DNA of 64,000 bases from Amblyomma americanum (GCF_052857255.1 NC_135500.1:104350048-104414047), one strand, 5' to 3'; shown: positions 34,276 through 45,355, counted from the first letter of the stretch. The notes: generated from the letters alone by a model not told the origin. Program-made: numbers and translations.

Positions 34276-37182
34276 ATTCGAGTTGGCGCCTCTAGGCCTT
34301 TTTTTGGGGTTGGGGGACTGTCTTTGAAGTGGCACAGTAGGCCTCCGATAATGATGTCCGGCTTGTGTGTAGTTTGCATCCCTTCCTTTCTGAGAACACT
34401 GGCCAAGGTTTCGCAGACACCCTTTACGTACTAACGGCATACGCGTTTTTGCCACCAGCGTGTCCTTAGCATAAGCATATCGAGTTGTTTCCGTTGCATC
34501 CTTTTCAGTTTTAGATGGTACATCGAGTGAAGAATCTTGGGTATCCATTGCCTAGAAATGTTTTCTTTTGCTGATGATGAGTTTTAATGGCGCACTGGCA
34601 ACCTCGCATCAAGCGCAATGGGTTGAAGTGTTTTCTTCAATACAATGTTAGGTGGAAGACCATTTTCCGAGCACTTCAACTCAAAGAAACCAAGCTCCAG
34701 GCATCGAGAAAACTTCTGCCTATTGGAAATCAGTGGGTACACGGCTACACTGCGGAACGAATCACACACCGTCCTCGAGCCGCATGCTCAAAGCGATGTG
34801 TCATTGCTGTTTTCGCTGATTTTAAAACAAATATGCAAGAATTGGGAATCGTCTTAACCAAAACTTGCTTGAATTCCACCCTACCCTTAGGGCACAATTT
34901 TCAGCACTGTTCCTCCCAAAAAGGCTACGGGAACAAGACGCACAACACGCGGCATCGAACGGATGAAGAACGTGGAGAGGCGGTAACGGATAGGGCCAAG
35001 GATGATTTGAGCAGGTGCATAGGTACGGAGAAATTCTTTTTCAAGAGCTACACGGGCAGCCGGTAGCAGGGTGGTAAGAGGGAGGAAGAAAAGGACAGTG
35101 GGGAGGGGTCTCCTGCTGTGCCTTTGCCTGCCTTTCTTGTTTTTTCGCCTTTTACTTTTCCTCGAATCGTGGAGCGCAGTCCATGGTTGCTTTTTGGATG
35201 CGCTATGTTTCTGTTCCCTATGGTGCGAAGCACGAGCTGCACGACATAGTCGGCGCCTCTGCGAAAACGGCCCGGAAACGTCATGGACGCACTCTTGCCT
35301 CCAGGCTGTCACAAAAAAAAACTTACAACCGCTAATGTGTCAGTCCTGGCAAAGGGTTTCTCCTCACGCAGACAAAAATCTCCCAAAAAAGACATCAGAA
35401 TTTCTGCAGAAGATTCTTTACTGCCTTCCGCCAAACTAAGGAATTCCACCAGCCTTGTTAAAAGCACAGCGCATGGCAAAGGTAGACAGTGCCACCAAAA
35501 TCAATTTCGGACGAGTTAGGGGGCTGCCTCCTATCCTGCGGGAACATGAAGCCCCGACGGTCGTCACCAGCTGTAAAAAAGAAGTTGTCGAAAGGTTACA
35601 ATGATGTTTTCGATCGTTTCAGCGACGGTGGGGGCGCAAAGCGGGCTCTTCCTGAAGCGGCGAGCCGGTGATCACTCTGTGCGGCGCGTGCACTCGCAGT
35701 GGTTTGGAGCCTAAGATACGCGTCAAAAATGAGCATATTCTGTTACTCTACAATTTGCGAACAGTCCAAATAGCAAACATGTTGTTTCTGCCAACATGTA
35801 ATGTGTTCAAGAAGAAGTGATTAAGTTCATTCTGCAGGTTGGTAACGAGTTTCAGCCTAATGACCCGTCTGTTAATCAGCAACATACTTGCTGATTAACA
35901 CCATGTCGTCAACACCACCACGACACCATGTCGTCAACGCATTCCTGTTCGGAGTTTTGTTCATGCTGCCAACATAACCTATTACAGCTGCATGAAAGCA
36001 GTGCAGTGCTTGAACACTTAGCTATAGTATGGTGTATATGGTAATATTTTAAGGTGGGCGTTAGCAGCAAACACATTTTTCATCGAGCTTCAGTCCATTC
36101 TGGTCTAGATTAAACACGGCTTTCTGGCCACGACGTGACTGCTAAAGAGCGACATGAATGGCAAGAACTTCACAATGTACATATATTTCTCGGATATAAT
36201 GCGTAAAGTGGTTGTATAATTGTGAACGCTTCTTGGCAACCGTCGTCTGCTCACTCGATCACAGCATTTTCCCCCGCCAGTCAAAAACACATTTTCAGCG
36301 CTAACTTCGACTGTACTATAAAGCTCGAATGACCCCCTGGCTGCCGCTTCAAACAACAGCTACGTTGCCTCTTCTTTTACCGCATATATGCGACCAACGT
36401 ACGCTGCAGATGGACTATATATAGTCGGAAATTAGTCTGCAGTAAAGCTACGCGCACATTCAGGGCCACCGAACAGAATTCCTCCGCGAGAAAGTGTAGA
36501 CCACTTGTAAAACTTTTCTGTTTACCTAAACAAGCAGTCAATCAACGTCGAAATTGTAGGCTAAAGGATTTTGATGTTTCTGGCTGTTCGATGCAGTCCA
36601 ACATTAAAAAGTTGATTTTGATCACTGCTGTAATATTACGCTGCGGAATGGCCATTGTTACCAACTGCTGATTTTTTTTTTCAATGGTATCCTTATAAGG
36701 CCAGCACACAATAAATACACATACCGCATTTACGCGGGTAAGGGCCGCACTCGTGTAGGCACGAAACATAGCGTTAGACTGTCTGGGTCATTAAAGTGGT
36801 TTATTTACGCTTTCGGATAAGTGCCGAAAAAAAAGAAAGTGAACGCGCAAAATAATTACGCTTCAAAGTGTTCATCGCACTTCACCATGCTATGTTCGCA
36901 AGCTTCAACGACGCGGTTTTTGCGCGCGCGGCACTTGCGAACTAGCGATTCCATGCGAATATCGATAAAGATTTATTTCTAGCCTGTAAAGCAGCCAAAC
37001 TCAAGCATAGGATCGTATTAATGACCAAGAATCATTTACTGCTGCTTATCTAGACTCTACGTTCTGACACCTTTGGTGTGATTTTTAAAGAAGCCGCTTT
37101 GCTTCCATAAAGACTCACGCTATGGCATCGGCGCCATCACCGCCTCGTCCGCAGTACCGTACTACCGCCGCGCCACCTCTAA

Positions 37183-38026
37183 AGGCGGAACCGCATGGCG
37201 CGATTTCAGGCGCGATTGACGCGCGGATGGTGGGACGCGTGCGTCATTTTGACGCGTGCCCAGTATGATCCGTCACGAAATCGCGCCGCCGCGTGCTCCT
37301 ACTCGGAGGAGAAAAAAACGCCTCGCGCGGCGCGTCAGGGGCGCGTCCGCCAATCAGATTTCAAGTAAGTCACGTGGTATTTGGTCACGTGGCATTTTTG
37401 GTTTTTGGTTTTGCCACTAGATGGCCCTACTCTCTGCGCATCTCGACGGAACCTCTTCGGCGCATTTTTTTTTTCGCTCTGCAGAACCGGCGCACACGTG
37501 AAAAACACGTGCTACTGTTTCGTGCGCGCATCGTGTTCATTGAAAATGGAGAAAGCAGTCTTCAACGAGGCCCTTATCACGGAAGTGGAGAGGCGTCGAG
37601 TCCTGTGGGATATACGCGACCGCCTCTTCTGCTCTGTAGTAAGCGCCCGACACTCCATTTTCTATGTCGAGTTGTAAACAAGCAGCGGCCTCTTGGCATG
37701 CAGAAAGTACATAGTCGCAGTTTCGCACACACTCTTCCTGCTTGAAATTAAGCTTGATAAATATACTTCAGAAAAAAAATGTCGCTGTGTAATTACACTA
37801 AGATTATTTCTATTGCAGTGTTGTGTAAGTTTAAGGGCATATTACATATGCGGTAGCAGGGACAATTCATGTCGTTGGGAGTGACGTTGTCTGGCAACCC
37901 GGAAAACGCGCCGCGAAGGCGCCGCTCCCCTTTTTTCGTGCGGGTGCTCGCGCGTTGACGGCAACGCGGGCGTCCACCGCGCGTCGCGTTTTTCGCTCGC
38001 GGAAAACGCGCCATGCGGTTCCGCCT
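37183..38026 (+). mobile_element. PIF/Harbinger-type element with MADF start
   Basis: The left end AGGCGGAACCGCATGGCGCG and the right end CGCGCCATGCGGTTCCGCCT are inverted repeats of about 20 bp, flanked by TAA on both sides (37180-37182 and 38027-38029). TAA/TTA duplication is the PIF/Harbinger hallmark. Length is 844 bp. Inside is the 5' part of a MADF-domain gene and two CACGTG E-boxes (37371-37390). No transposase is present, so it is non-autonomous. Confidence 0.85.
37546..37677 (+). pseudogene. truncated MADF-domain ORF in Harbinger element
   Basis: ATG in good context (AAAATGG) opens a 43-residue frame starting MEKAVFNEALITEVERRRVL and WDIRDRL. The LI..VE.R..LWD pattern is the first helix of a MADF (Myb/SANT-like) DNA-binding domain. 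Autonomous PIF/Harbinger elements encode such a protein next to the transposase. After CS a GTAGTAAG donor-like word occurs (about 37636-37643), so the frame beyond it may be intron; the rest of the gene is absent. Confidence 0.6.
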
Positions 38027-38234
38027 TAAGAGCTAGAATGACCGAATTCTCTTGACGAGTACCTATCTCGACCCGCTCCTCACATCCTTTCAACGTCTAC
38101 TCTCTCATACAGATAAAGGGACCTCTCCAAACTCATTTTTCGTACAAGAATGCGAGATTGCCGTCTGTAAACGAGGGTTTTTAGCTGGCAAACTGTAGAG
38201 GACGCTCGATATTCTGCAAGTGTGCTCCAAGGGC

Positions 38235-38545
38235 CGTTTTTGGGTGCACGCGCCCAAAGTCGGCGCTCTTAACATACGACAGAACCGGTCTACGTATGCC
38301 CACTGCTGGAGACGCCGTCCAAATACATCGGCGCCAGCTCACGGGCGCTCGAGCACGTGTTGGAAGCAGGGTCCGGTTAACGGCAGTCGGAGTACAGCGG
38401 CGCTCTCGGGGGACTTTTCTTCGTGGCTTGCAGCTCTTCCAGGTTCACAGAACTTCTCTTCGCGGTTTAAGTTGTCCGTTCAGCGCCCCTCAACATGTTT
38501 TCTTCACGCCTCGAAATTCTTTCCGTCCGCACAAAGAAGCACCAG
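38235..38545 (+). repeat. inverted-repeat arm, right copy
   Basis: Partner of 33935-34275 in opposite orientation, about 4 kb away. It starts near GCGCCCAAAGTCGGCGCTCT, contains GAACCGGTCTACGTATGCCC, and ends near CGTCCGCACAAAGAAGCACC. Confidence 0.65.
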
Positions 38546-39204
38546 AGTATAACACAGTTTTTTCTACCTCTTTTATTTCATTTCCCCATTCTGCCTGCTA
38601 TCCTGCTATCCGCTGCCCCAGCTCAGGTGCTTCAGTATCGACGGCATATGCCGGGGCTAGCAAAAATATTTTCCTTCCTTTTCGTCATTATTTCAATAAA
38701 ACGACCACTACTACTACATGCCTCTGACGCCGTTCTGTTCTCCTCAGTAAATCCACATGGTCTTGGCCCGCCTTCGCGGCGTGTATTGGCGCCTGAGAAA
38801 TGGCTGTTGGACAGACTAACTGAGGAGGAAAAAAGCCAGTGACTTTTGTTCTTTCAGAGCGAGAACCTTATAGGGTGTGCGAGTATCGCATTTTTGCCTG
38901 CGAACTGAATAGTTTCGAATTATTATGAATATAGGTAAAGAAACAATACATGTTGCTGGTAACGACTGAAATGCGCTAACAGACGGGACAGAAAAGAAGA
39001 ACACATACACATGCGATGGTGTCTGTATTCTCTTCCGTACCGTTGATGCTGTCCAGTCGTTTGCGTCAACATTCACCAACCAGCCCGGCCTAGCCCTCTT
39101 CAGTGAACAAAATATCGACAGTCAAAAAAAGTTTTTCGCACAACAGAACAAGGAAATATGTATCAGACCATAACTTTATTTTGGTCGTTATTGTAGGGGG
39201 ATTC

Positions 39205-39250
39205 ACTCGTTTGGTTTTACGAGGTTTAACGTCCCAAAGTCCGGGAAATC
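39205..39250 (-). mobile_element. Ruka-type SINE 3' fragment
   Basis: GAGGTTTAACGTCCCAAAGT is the reverse complement of the typical Ruka body word around ACGTTAAACC. Only this piece is recognisable. Confidence 0.4.
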
Positions 39251-39377
39251 AGCTTCGAAGGCGCAGCAAAGGTGTCTGCATTGGTGGAAGGGGTGGGTGG
39301 ACAACTTTCAATTCTCAGAAAATAAGAATGGTTTAGCCGGGGCGAACGCATGTGCATGTGCATGGAAGAAACACACG

Positions 39378-40036
39378 CCAGAAGTGGAAACGTTTTGCAT
39401 TCCATACGTGAAAGGTGTGAGCGAGACGCTGGCACGCATTCTCGGTAAAGAAGGGTGCTAACAACGCACAGTCTATTGAGTGGCTTTACGACTACCACCA
39501 TCGGACGCCTTCTCCCCCCCCTCCCCCCTCCCCCCCCCCCAAAAAAAAAACGGCCGTCACCCAAAAGAAAGGGCCCAAGAGGTTGTATACCAAATGTCCT
39601 GCTCGGTCTTCCCGGAATCGTACATAGGGGAAACGAAGAACTTCGCCGAAATAATGAGGCAACACAAAGCGGACGTCCGACAAATGAACCGTGACCGCAG
39701 CGCTGCGGCCGAACACTGCGAGGCATGCGACCACCGAATGGACGTTGACGGCACTAATGTACTGGAAACCGAAGCTAACCCACACAGGAGGCTTCTACTT
39801 GAGTCGTGGCACATCCAACAGACAGGGAAGAATGTTAATCGCTCCCTGGGGACACTTCCCGCTTCTTACATCCATGGTTTGCAGCCACTGACCCGGATGT
39901 CTTCAACACGAGGGCTTAAAAAGCCGGGGTTCGAACCATCCGAGGGTTTATCGACAGCCCGGCGCCGAGATGCGGCAATTTCCCTGTTAATCCCCGTCAG
40001 CAGGAAACGTGCATGGCGAGGCAAGCGGGCGTAGAC
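39378..40036 (+). mobile_element. Penelope-like element, GIY-YIG end
   Basis: The translation shows PYVKGVSETLARILGKEG (about 39400-39452), then, after a homopolymer tract, EVVYQMSCSVFPESYIGETK (about 39570-39630), AEHCEACDHRMDVDGTNVLE and RRLLLESWHIQQTGKNVNRS (about 39790-39845). This is the GIY-YIG endonuclease and C-terminus of a Penelope-like retroelement; the YIG of the motif is kept in SYIGET. The RT domain is absent upstream. Stops occur in the first part (39453-39480). It is 5' truncated and inactive. Confidence 0.8.
39511..39550. repeat. C-rich tract followed by A10
   Basis: Runs of 8-10 C broken by single T bases, then ten A. The minus strand is G-rich enough to form a quadruplex. 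It replaces a variable linker in the Penelope frame. Homopolymer length here is also prone to sequencing error. Confidence 0.8.
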
Positions 40037-41049
40037 CGGCGAAGGCTAAGACCGAGCCAGAGGAAAGGAGCCAAGACGTTTTCCCGAAACCGCCCGCCCC
40101 CCTTCGCCCGTCTAAGGAAACCACCGCAGTGATAGCGTAGCATAGCGCATGGTCAGCGCGGACGCGGCAAGCAGACGCCGCGTCTAAGCCGCGACGGCGT
40201 CGAAGTCAGAGGATGGGGCATACCAACGGGTCCCGAGAAGCGGGCCTGCTTAACGAAACGCTGAAGCGTGTTCAGAGGCAGCAACGACAGGCTGGCGCCA
40301 CCAATGTGGACCTACCAGATAATTTTCGCACGTCATCCGACGACGGTTGATGAGGCGGCGGCTGACGCGAGCGAATAGGTGCGCAGAAAGCCCGCTCTTT
40401 TCCGATATGACTGCTTGCGCACGTCGCCGTCGACGAGGCCGCCATGGCCGACGAGCACGTGGCGACTTGGGGGGCGGGCATGGAAACGTGACTGTCTTGA
40501 AGATAAACGATTCACTTAGCATAGCATGTCTTTTTTTTTATGGGGACATGAATTACTGTCGTGTGAAAATGGGCGCGCGCGTTTCCTCAAGGCCGGTGGA
40601 AGAAAACCACGCGCGCAAAAAGCCGGTGTTGTCTCGAGCGTGTGGTTCTCGATATCTGGACATGTTCATGCGGAGTAATGTGATGAAAAAAAAAATCCGA
40701 GGGATCTGGTTGCATGTTACATTCTCGAATTTCCTGTTTACATTATCCCTACGTCATAAGACAGGCCGGTGATCAGCCATGGAACTTAAAAGCTTCACAT
40801 CCTGAGCCGGCCCTCGCCCTCCTAACCAAGCCAAACTTGCGACAAGCCAAGTGGGAGCTCCGCGTTTTTGCGCCACTGCATGCAATGGACTCTACCGTGG
40901 CGTGCGCGCGCACACCCACACACAAAGCGGACAATGGGCGAAGCTTACTAGCGTCTCTCTCTCAAACCGGGAGGAAGAATGTAAGAGAAGGAGGAGGAGC
41001 TCAACTTCATGCGGCCCGTGGTGGCGGCGTTGTGAACTAGGAGCGGATG

Positions 41050-41915
41050 AACCAGAATCCTGGCCATGGTAGCGGCAGCAGCACCGGATTAATCCAAGGG
41101 GGCGTCACTGTAGGGCGGCAAGTCAAGCTGAGGACGGGCGATGTCAATAACGGCGTGATGTGAGGAGAGGAAGTCCCAATCAAGAATAACGTCATGAGGG
41201 GAGCGGGCGAGGACGATGAACTCGATTGTGTAGGGAACGTTCTCGATGAGCAGGCGGGCGGTGCAGGCGGCTAACGGTCGAACGTCCTGAGCGCTGGCCG
41301 TGCGGAGAGAAACGGAAGGGGCGCCCTAACTTTGAGTCTGCGACTGAGGGAGTGACTGAGAACGGAAAAGGCTGCGCCAGTGTCAAGAAGTGCTTCGACG
41401 GTGACTCCCTCAACAAACACGGGTTGGCGGCGGATTGGCGGGTTGGCGGCGGAGCATCGGAGAACGGGAACGGCAGGCAGGAGACGGCGAGCAGTGGGAG
41501 CAGGAATGGCAACTAGGAAAAGAAGAATCCGTAGGCAGCTCGTGTTATGCAGGCGAGGACGACGGCGGAAGGTCGTACGTCGGCTCACGCCTATAATCGT
41601 AGGGACGGTGGTCACGACGGCGACAAAACGAGCCACGTGGCCAGTGACGCCAAAGGCGTAGCAAATAGGGCGGTTGTCTTGTGTGCGCCATGGGTTGAGT
41701 GGCTGCGGCTGTGATTGGGGGCGGGCAACCGGACGGTAAGGTGGGGTTGCAGGTCGCTGGGGTTCTAACTGCCGGGTAGGTGGCCTGTAGATAGGGGCAG
41801 CAGGTGAGGGCCGCGACCGCACCACGGCATCGGTGTACGTCAGAGGAGCCGCGATCAGAGGTGGCCGAGGAGGGGGTGGCAGGACTTCAGCGACCTGCTC
41901 CCCTGTAATGCGCAT
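41050..41915 (-). pseudogene. gypsy zinc knuckle and protease
   Basis: The frame 41915-41271 holds a proline-rich linker, then CYAFGVTGHVARF (a CCHC knuckle with the second and last Cys lost), then FVEGVTVEALLDTGAAFSVL with the aspartic protease active-site DTG intact (about 41405-41370). Shortly after, the frame shifts. The continuation reads FIVLARSPHDVILDWDFLSS (about 41230-41170), the C-terminal protease block, and ends at ARILVH near 41055 where the foreign segment begins. Confidence 0.75.
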
Positions 41916-42600
41916 AGGTTGGGAGTGAGCGATGGTGCAGGCGTAGGCGGGCAGGTAGACAAAGATAGCTGGCGTGCGACTTCCTCACGTACAAACTGAT
42001 AGATGCGCTGGAGGAGCGACGGTTGGTCCAGAGTACCGTCCCCTGGGAGAGCCAAGCTGGAAAGTGTGGCATCCTGAAAGCCTGCACGCCGGGTAGAAAG
42101 GCGCTGTTTGCGCAGCTCATCGAAGCTTTGGCAGTAGCCGATGACACCGGAGACAGTCTGGGGATCTTTGGCGTCGAGCATCTGGAAGGCATCATCCTCA
42201 ATGCCTTTCATAATATGCCTGATCTTGTCGGCCTCGCTCATAGAAGGGTAGACACGCTTGCAGAGGTCGACGACATCTTCTATATAGCTAGTGAAGTTTT
42301 CACCGGTTTCCTGGGCCCGACTTCGCAAGCATTGCTCGCAGCGAAGCTTACGCACTGCGGGACGGCCAAAGAATTCTGTCAGGCTGGTGTTTAGAGCTGC
42401 CCAGCTTTAGATGTCAGCGTCGCGGTTTCGAAACCAGAGATTGGCTACGTCGCTTAAATAAAAGATAATGTTGGTGAGCTTGACGGTATCGTCCCACTTA
42501 TTGTATGCGCTTACGCGTTCATACGAGGCCAACCAATCCTCCATTCCATGTTATCTGTGCCGTTGAAGATGTCCAGGTCACGCTGGCGCGCGGCGCCGGA
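41855..42600 (-). pseudogene. gypsy gag capsid
   Basis: The frame 42355-41855 reads RKLRCEQCLRSRAQETGENF, TSYIEDVVDLCKRVYPSMSE, then HIMKGIEDDAFQML: the capsid multimerisation type seen in gypsy retrotransposons. Upstream to about 42600 the frame carries stops but DLDIFNGTD and MEWRIGWPRM words persist. It is degraded at the N-terminal side. Confidence 0.65.
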
Positions 42601-42723
42601 ACAGAAGACAGCCGACGGAAGCGGTGAAGCGGTTTGGGTGACGGTCTCAGGCATTGTAGAGGCAATAGGCAATTCGCGGGTGCGAAAATCTAGAGCGAGG
42701 GGATCGTTGGCACCTCCACCACT

Positions 42724-42928
42724 TGTAATAAGGAACGTCTTGCAAAGTACAGCGTCACGAACAACCAGCGGTACAGTCCAGGCACATACCAGAGGCAGCG
42801 TTCAGTCCAGAACACGCACGAGGGACCGACCGTTCGGCGCTCGAGGTTCGGACCGTTCGGCGTATCTCGTCGTCTTCTTTGTAAATCGCCAGCCTCTGAG
42901 CATTCCAAAGCCGAAGGGCAGTCTTACA
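42724..42928 (-). repeat. gypsy 5' LTR
   Basis: 205 bp, same ends as the 3' LTR; on the element strand it starts TGTAAG and ends CTTATTACA. It is flanked by AATC at 42929-42932. A primer-binding site was not identified. Confidence 0.88.
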
Positions 42929-42932
42929 AATC

Positions 42933-43300
42933 ATACATCCTTTGTGTGAGTCTAGCGCGTTTGCGACCCAAAAAAACAATTGCGCTCTGCTCTGGGCCAC
43001 CTCAATCTTGGCCCTCAGAGGATAAGATCCGGGGAATCTGGTCACTGCAGTCGACTGTCCTCAAAGCCCAGAAGGCGCTGTTTTGCTTCCTGAGAGCTAC
43101 TGGCTTGAGGGAGCAGTTGTGATTGTGCCCTCGCCCCTTCTCTATTTCTCTTTTCACTTCCATCATCCCTCTTCAGCATTGCAGTGCAACCAACCAGAAC
43201 ACCCTTCTGGTTAGCATCTCTGCCTTCCCTCACTTCTTTCTGTAGGTGTTGTGATACTGCAAAGGCTAGCCGGCATCTGAACCTCGCGCGGCACAATTTC
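42933..43300 (+). mobile_element. I-like LINE 3' half, right part
   Basis: Continuation of the LINE cut at 28636. The frame continues IHPLCESSAF, and the text then resembles the C-terminus and 3' UTR of the I-like LINE. The 3' limit near 43300 is approximate. Confidence 0.65.
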
Positions 43301-43359
43301 AGCTATGTTCGGACGCAGTTGCAACAAAGTTAGTACATCGCAAATCTACGCCCGATCCT

Positions 43360-43985
43360 ATAACACGCGTACGGGGTATGGGACCTGAAAACGGAAAACT
43401 ATACAGATTTTATAGAGCGTGTAGAAAAGAGTGCAGCTCGAATTGTGATGGAAGACTATGATTTCACGAGGCGGTCGTCTGTTATTGCGAAAAGTGTTGG
43501 GGTGGCCCTTGCTCTCTGAGAGGCGTAAGTGCCTACGGCTAACCCTGTTTTTGTACATTCTGAGAATAAATCCTGAATGAACAGTGAAGCTTTGCTAAAA
43601 AAACCAGCATATATGTCCGCCCGCGTGGAGAATAGTATAAAAATAAGAGAGTTCAATCGCCGAATAAATATGTTAAAATTTTAATTTTTCCCTCTTACTA
43701 TACAAGACTGCAACTCTTTGCATGATCTGATTGTCACGGCGTCTCCTCCATACTTTTTCACATTGTTACATGACCACGTTTCTATATCTTGACATAACTG
43801 AATTGTAGCATATTCTTTCCAAGTTAGTTTGTGGATGCTTTATTTGTGTGTTGCATTGTTTGTTTTCATTTTTCATTCTAAGTATTTTGTGTATTGCACC
43901 GCACGTCTACGCTTCATGTTTCATACCTCCCCCTAAACTAATGCCATGTGCGCGGAAGGAAGTTGTATAAATGAATAAAAAATAA
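43360..43985 (+). mobile_element. CR1/Jockey-like LINE 3' end
   Basis: The translation begins VWDLKTENYTDFIERVEKSA and ARIVMEDYDFTRRSSVIAKS, matching the block after RT that in this LINE group reads W.P....I..E.VQ..AAR. Then a frameshift (LLSERRKCLRLTL). The 3' end is AAATGAATAAAAAATAAG at about 43970-43987, an A-rich tail. It lies 39 bp from the S2 exon of the receptor gene. Confidence 0.65.
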
Positions 43986-44023
43986 GAAGAGGTGACGTGG
44001 CTTTTTGACGCTATGTTGTTTAC

Positions 44024-44310
44024 CTGGTGTATATGCGGCGGTGCAGGTCCCTGGGCATGAATCGAGACATGAGGAATGAGAGCCGGTGCTCATCGATGAT
44101 CTCTCGGGCAAAGTGGAAGCTCGGCACCACCTCGCGTCTGCAGAAGGCCGCCATGTGGTACTGCATCGAGTTGTGGTCCACCATGAACACTGCCCGGCCC
44201 TCCACCACTTCCCGCATGTTCTCATCCCGGTACATGATGCGGCCCAGCTGCGAGCCGTTTGTACGCACCACCATGCGCCATAACTTTCGCAGCAGATGCG
44301 ACTGGGAGCC
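44024..44310 (-). CDS. ionotropic receptor, S2 exon
   Basis: The acceptor GCGCAG then GGC starts the exon at phase 0; the donor AG|GTAAAC leaves two bases (ag). Translation: GSQSHLLRKLWRMVVRTNGS, then EVVEGRAVFMVDHNSMQYHM, then PRDLHRRIYT. This is the second half of the S2 ligand-binding lobe. The block VFMVDHNSMQY corresponds by eye to the FLLEST..EY block of iGluRs, placing Asp where iGluRs have the acidic ligand contact. The frame is completely open over 95 codons. The next exon is about 25.7 kb downstream. Confidence 0.9.
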
Positions 44311-44479
44311 CTGCGCGAGGAAGGCAGGGAGAGTGTGAGTGCAAGCCAGGTCCTTTTCTATAACACCAGCCTTAGAGCGGGTTTGTTGCACATTGCAGCA
44401 CGAAAAGCGCAGTGAAACACTCAGGTGATTTGTTTGCTTTTGTGTGCCGTTGATGAAGAGCACCTTTAGCACTACAGTG

Positions 44480-45355
44480 GCAAAGTGATTATTTAGAAGG
44501 CCTAAGGCTGCAATGCTTTCCCGTGAAATATTCCCACCAATTTTTATTTTAAGGTGAAAGCAATATTCCTATTAGCTCAAATGCCGCTGTCCATAGGGCG
44601 TCCATGGCACTGAATTCCTGACATCATACTGTGCTCGAATGGCGTCAGAAGTAGGCCACAAGATAGTGAAATGTAAAGCAAAAAAAGGCAATTTTTTTCC
44701 GAAGGTGCGGAGAGTTAAAGAAAGCGCCCTAAGATTGCGAGGCAAGCACGCAACTCATAGGCTACAAATCCGCGTTACTTCTTTTGCGAATAAAGGCTAA
44801 CATACTGTATGTGTGGCCTTACGACTGTATGCTAATGAGTATGTGTGTTATTAGAGAGAAAGAAAACTTTATTGAAGTTTGCAGCAGATGCCATGATGAG
44901 GCAATGCTTCCGAATTCAAAGCATGTCAGCAGTCTTCAGTGCCCGCCGAACTTTTTTTTATTTACTGATACTGTGATTACTATGTGGGGCTTTTTCAGGT
45001 GTGGGAACAGACAAGAATATGTAAGCTGCAAATATACATCCTAATGCAGGTAGTTATGAAAAAATCAGCCATGTTTTCCGCCTTTACGATGAAATATAGC
45101 TTGGAACTACTACAGACTGTTTGATGCGTACATTGCATGTACAGATAGTGGGGCCATTAAACCTAAATTATTACATAAATTTTCCGGAAAAGTTTTTATT
45201 TTCATACCAAGAAGTAACAACTTCCTGGGCAACGCAGTGACTATGCAAGGAGCAATGAAAATAATACGCTACGTAGGTAAGGTTTTCAGAAGCAGTAAAG
45301 GGAATATAAATAGGATAGAAAGAAGAACTACGAAACGTAATCTCGCATATAAAAT
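44480..45355. other. intronic, nothing recognised
   Basis: Intron sequence between the S2 exon and the TM3 exon of the receptor gene. Confidence 0.5.

Larger units (their letters stand above)
31990..41045. other. ~9-kb foreign segment inside the gypsy element
   Basis: The gypsy protein homology stops near 31985 and resumes near 41055 (ARILVH). Between them lie unrelated sequences: an inverted-repeat pair, a PIF/Harbinger element, a Ruka tail, a Penelope fragment and long unassigned stretches (32.1-33.9, 34.3-37.1 and 40.1-41.0 kb). I see no gene in the unassigned parts. Complementary 12-mers (CCAGGATTCTGG at 31977-31988 and CCAGAATCCTGG at about 41051-41062) sit at the two junctions. The insertion mechanism is unknown, and the junctions are approximate. 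Confidence 0.6.
28637..42928 (-). mobile_element. Ty3/gypsy LTR retrotransposon, split by ~9 kb
   Basis: Two 205-bp LTRs (28637-28841 and 42724-42928), TG..CA on each, bound a minus-strand gag-protease-RT-RNase H-integrase layout. AATC flanks both sides (28633-28636 and 42929-42932). The element landed in an I-like LINE. Between protease/RT linker parts it is interrupted by about 9 kb (about 31990-41045). No envelope-like frame was seen. The reading frames are broken and the integrase catalytic residues are lost, so it cannot move by itself. Confidence 0.88.

Noticed and set aside
39226..39726. 166-residue minus-strand ORF with Gly-rich run
   Set aside because: Antisense of the Penelope fragment; the Gly run is the C-tract read backwards.
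28637..42928. Endogenous retrovirus with envelope
   Set aside because: No open frame or motif for an envelope protein after integrase; the layout is that of a gypsy retrotransposon.
43042..43296. 84-residue minus ORF thought to be a receptor TM4 exon
   Set aside because: It is antisense of the I-like LINE 3' end, has no hydrophobic segment, and the true TM4 exon with matching phase is at 18027-18348.
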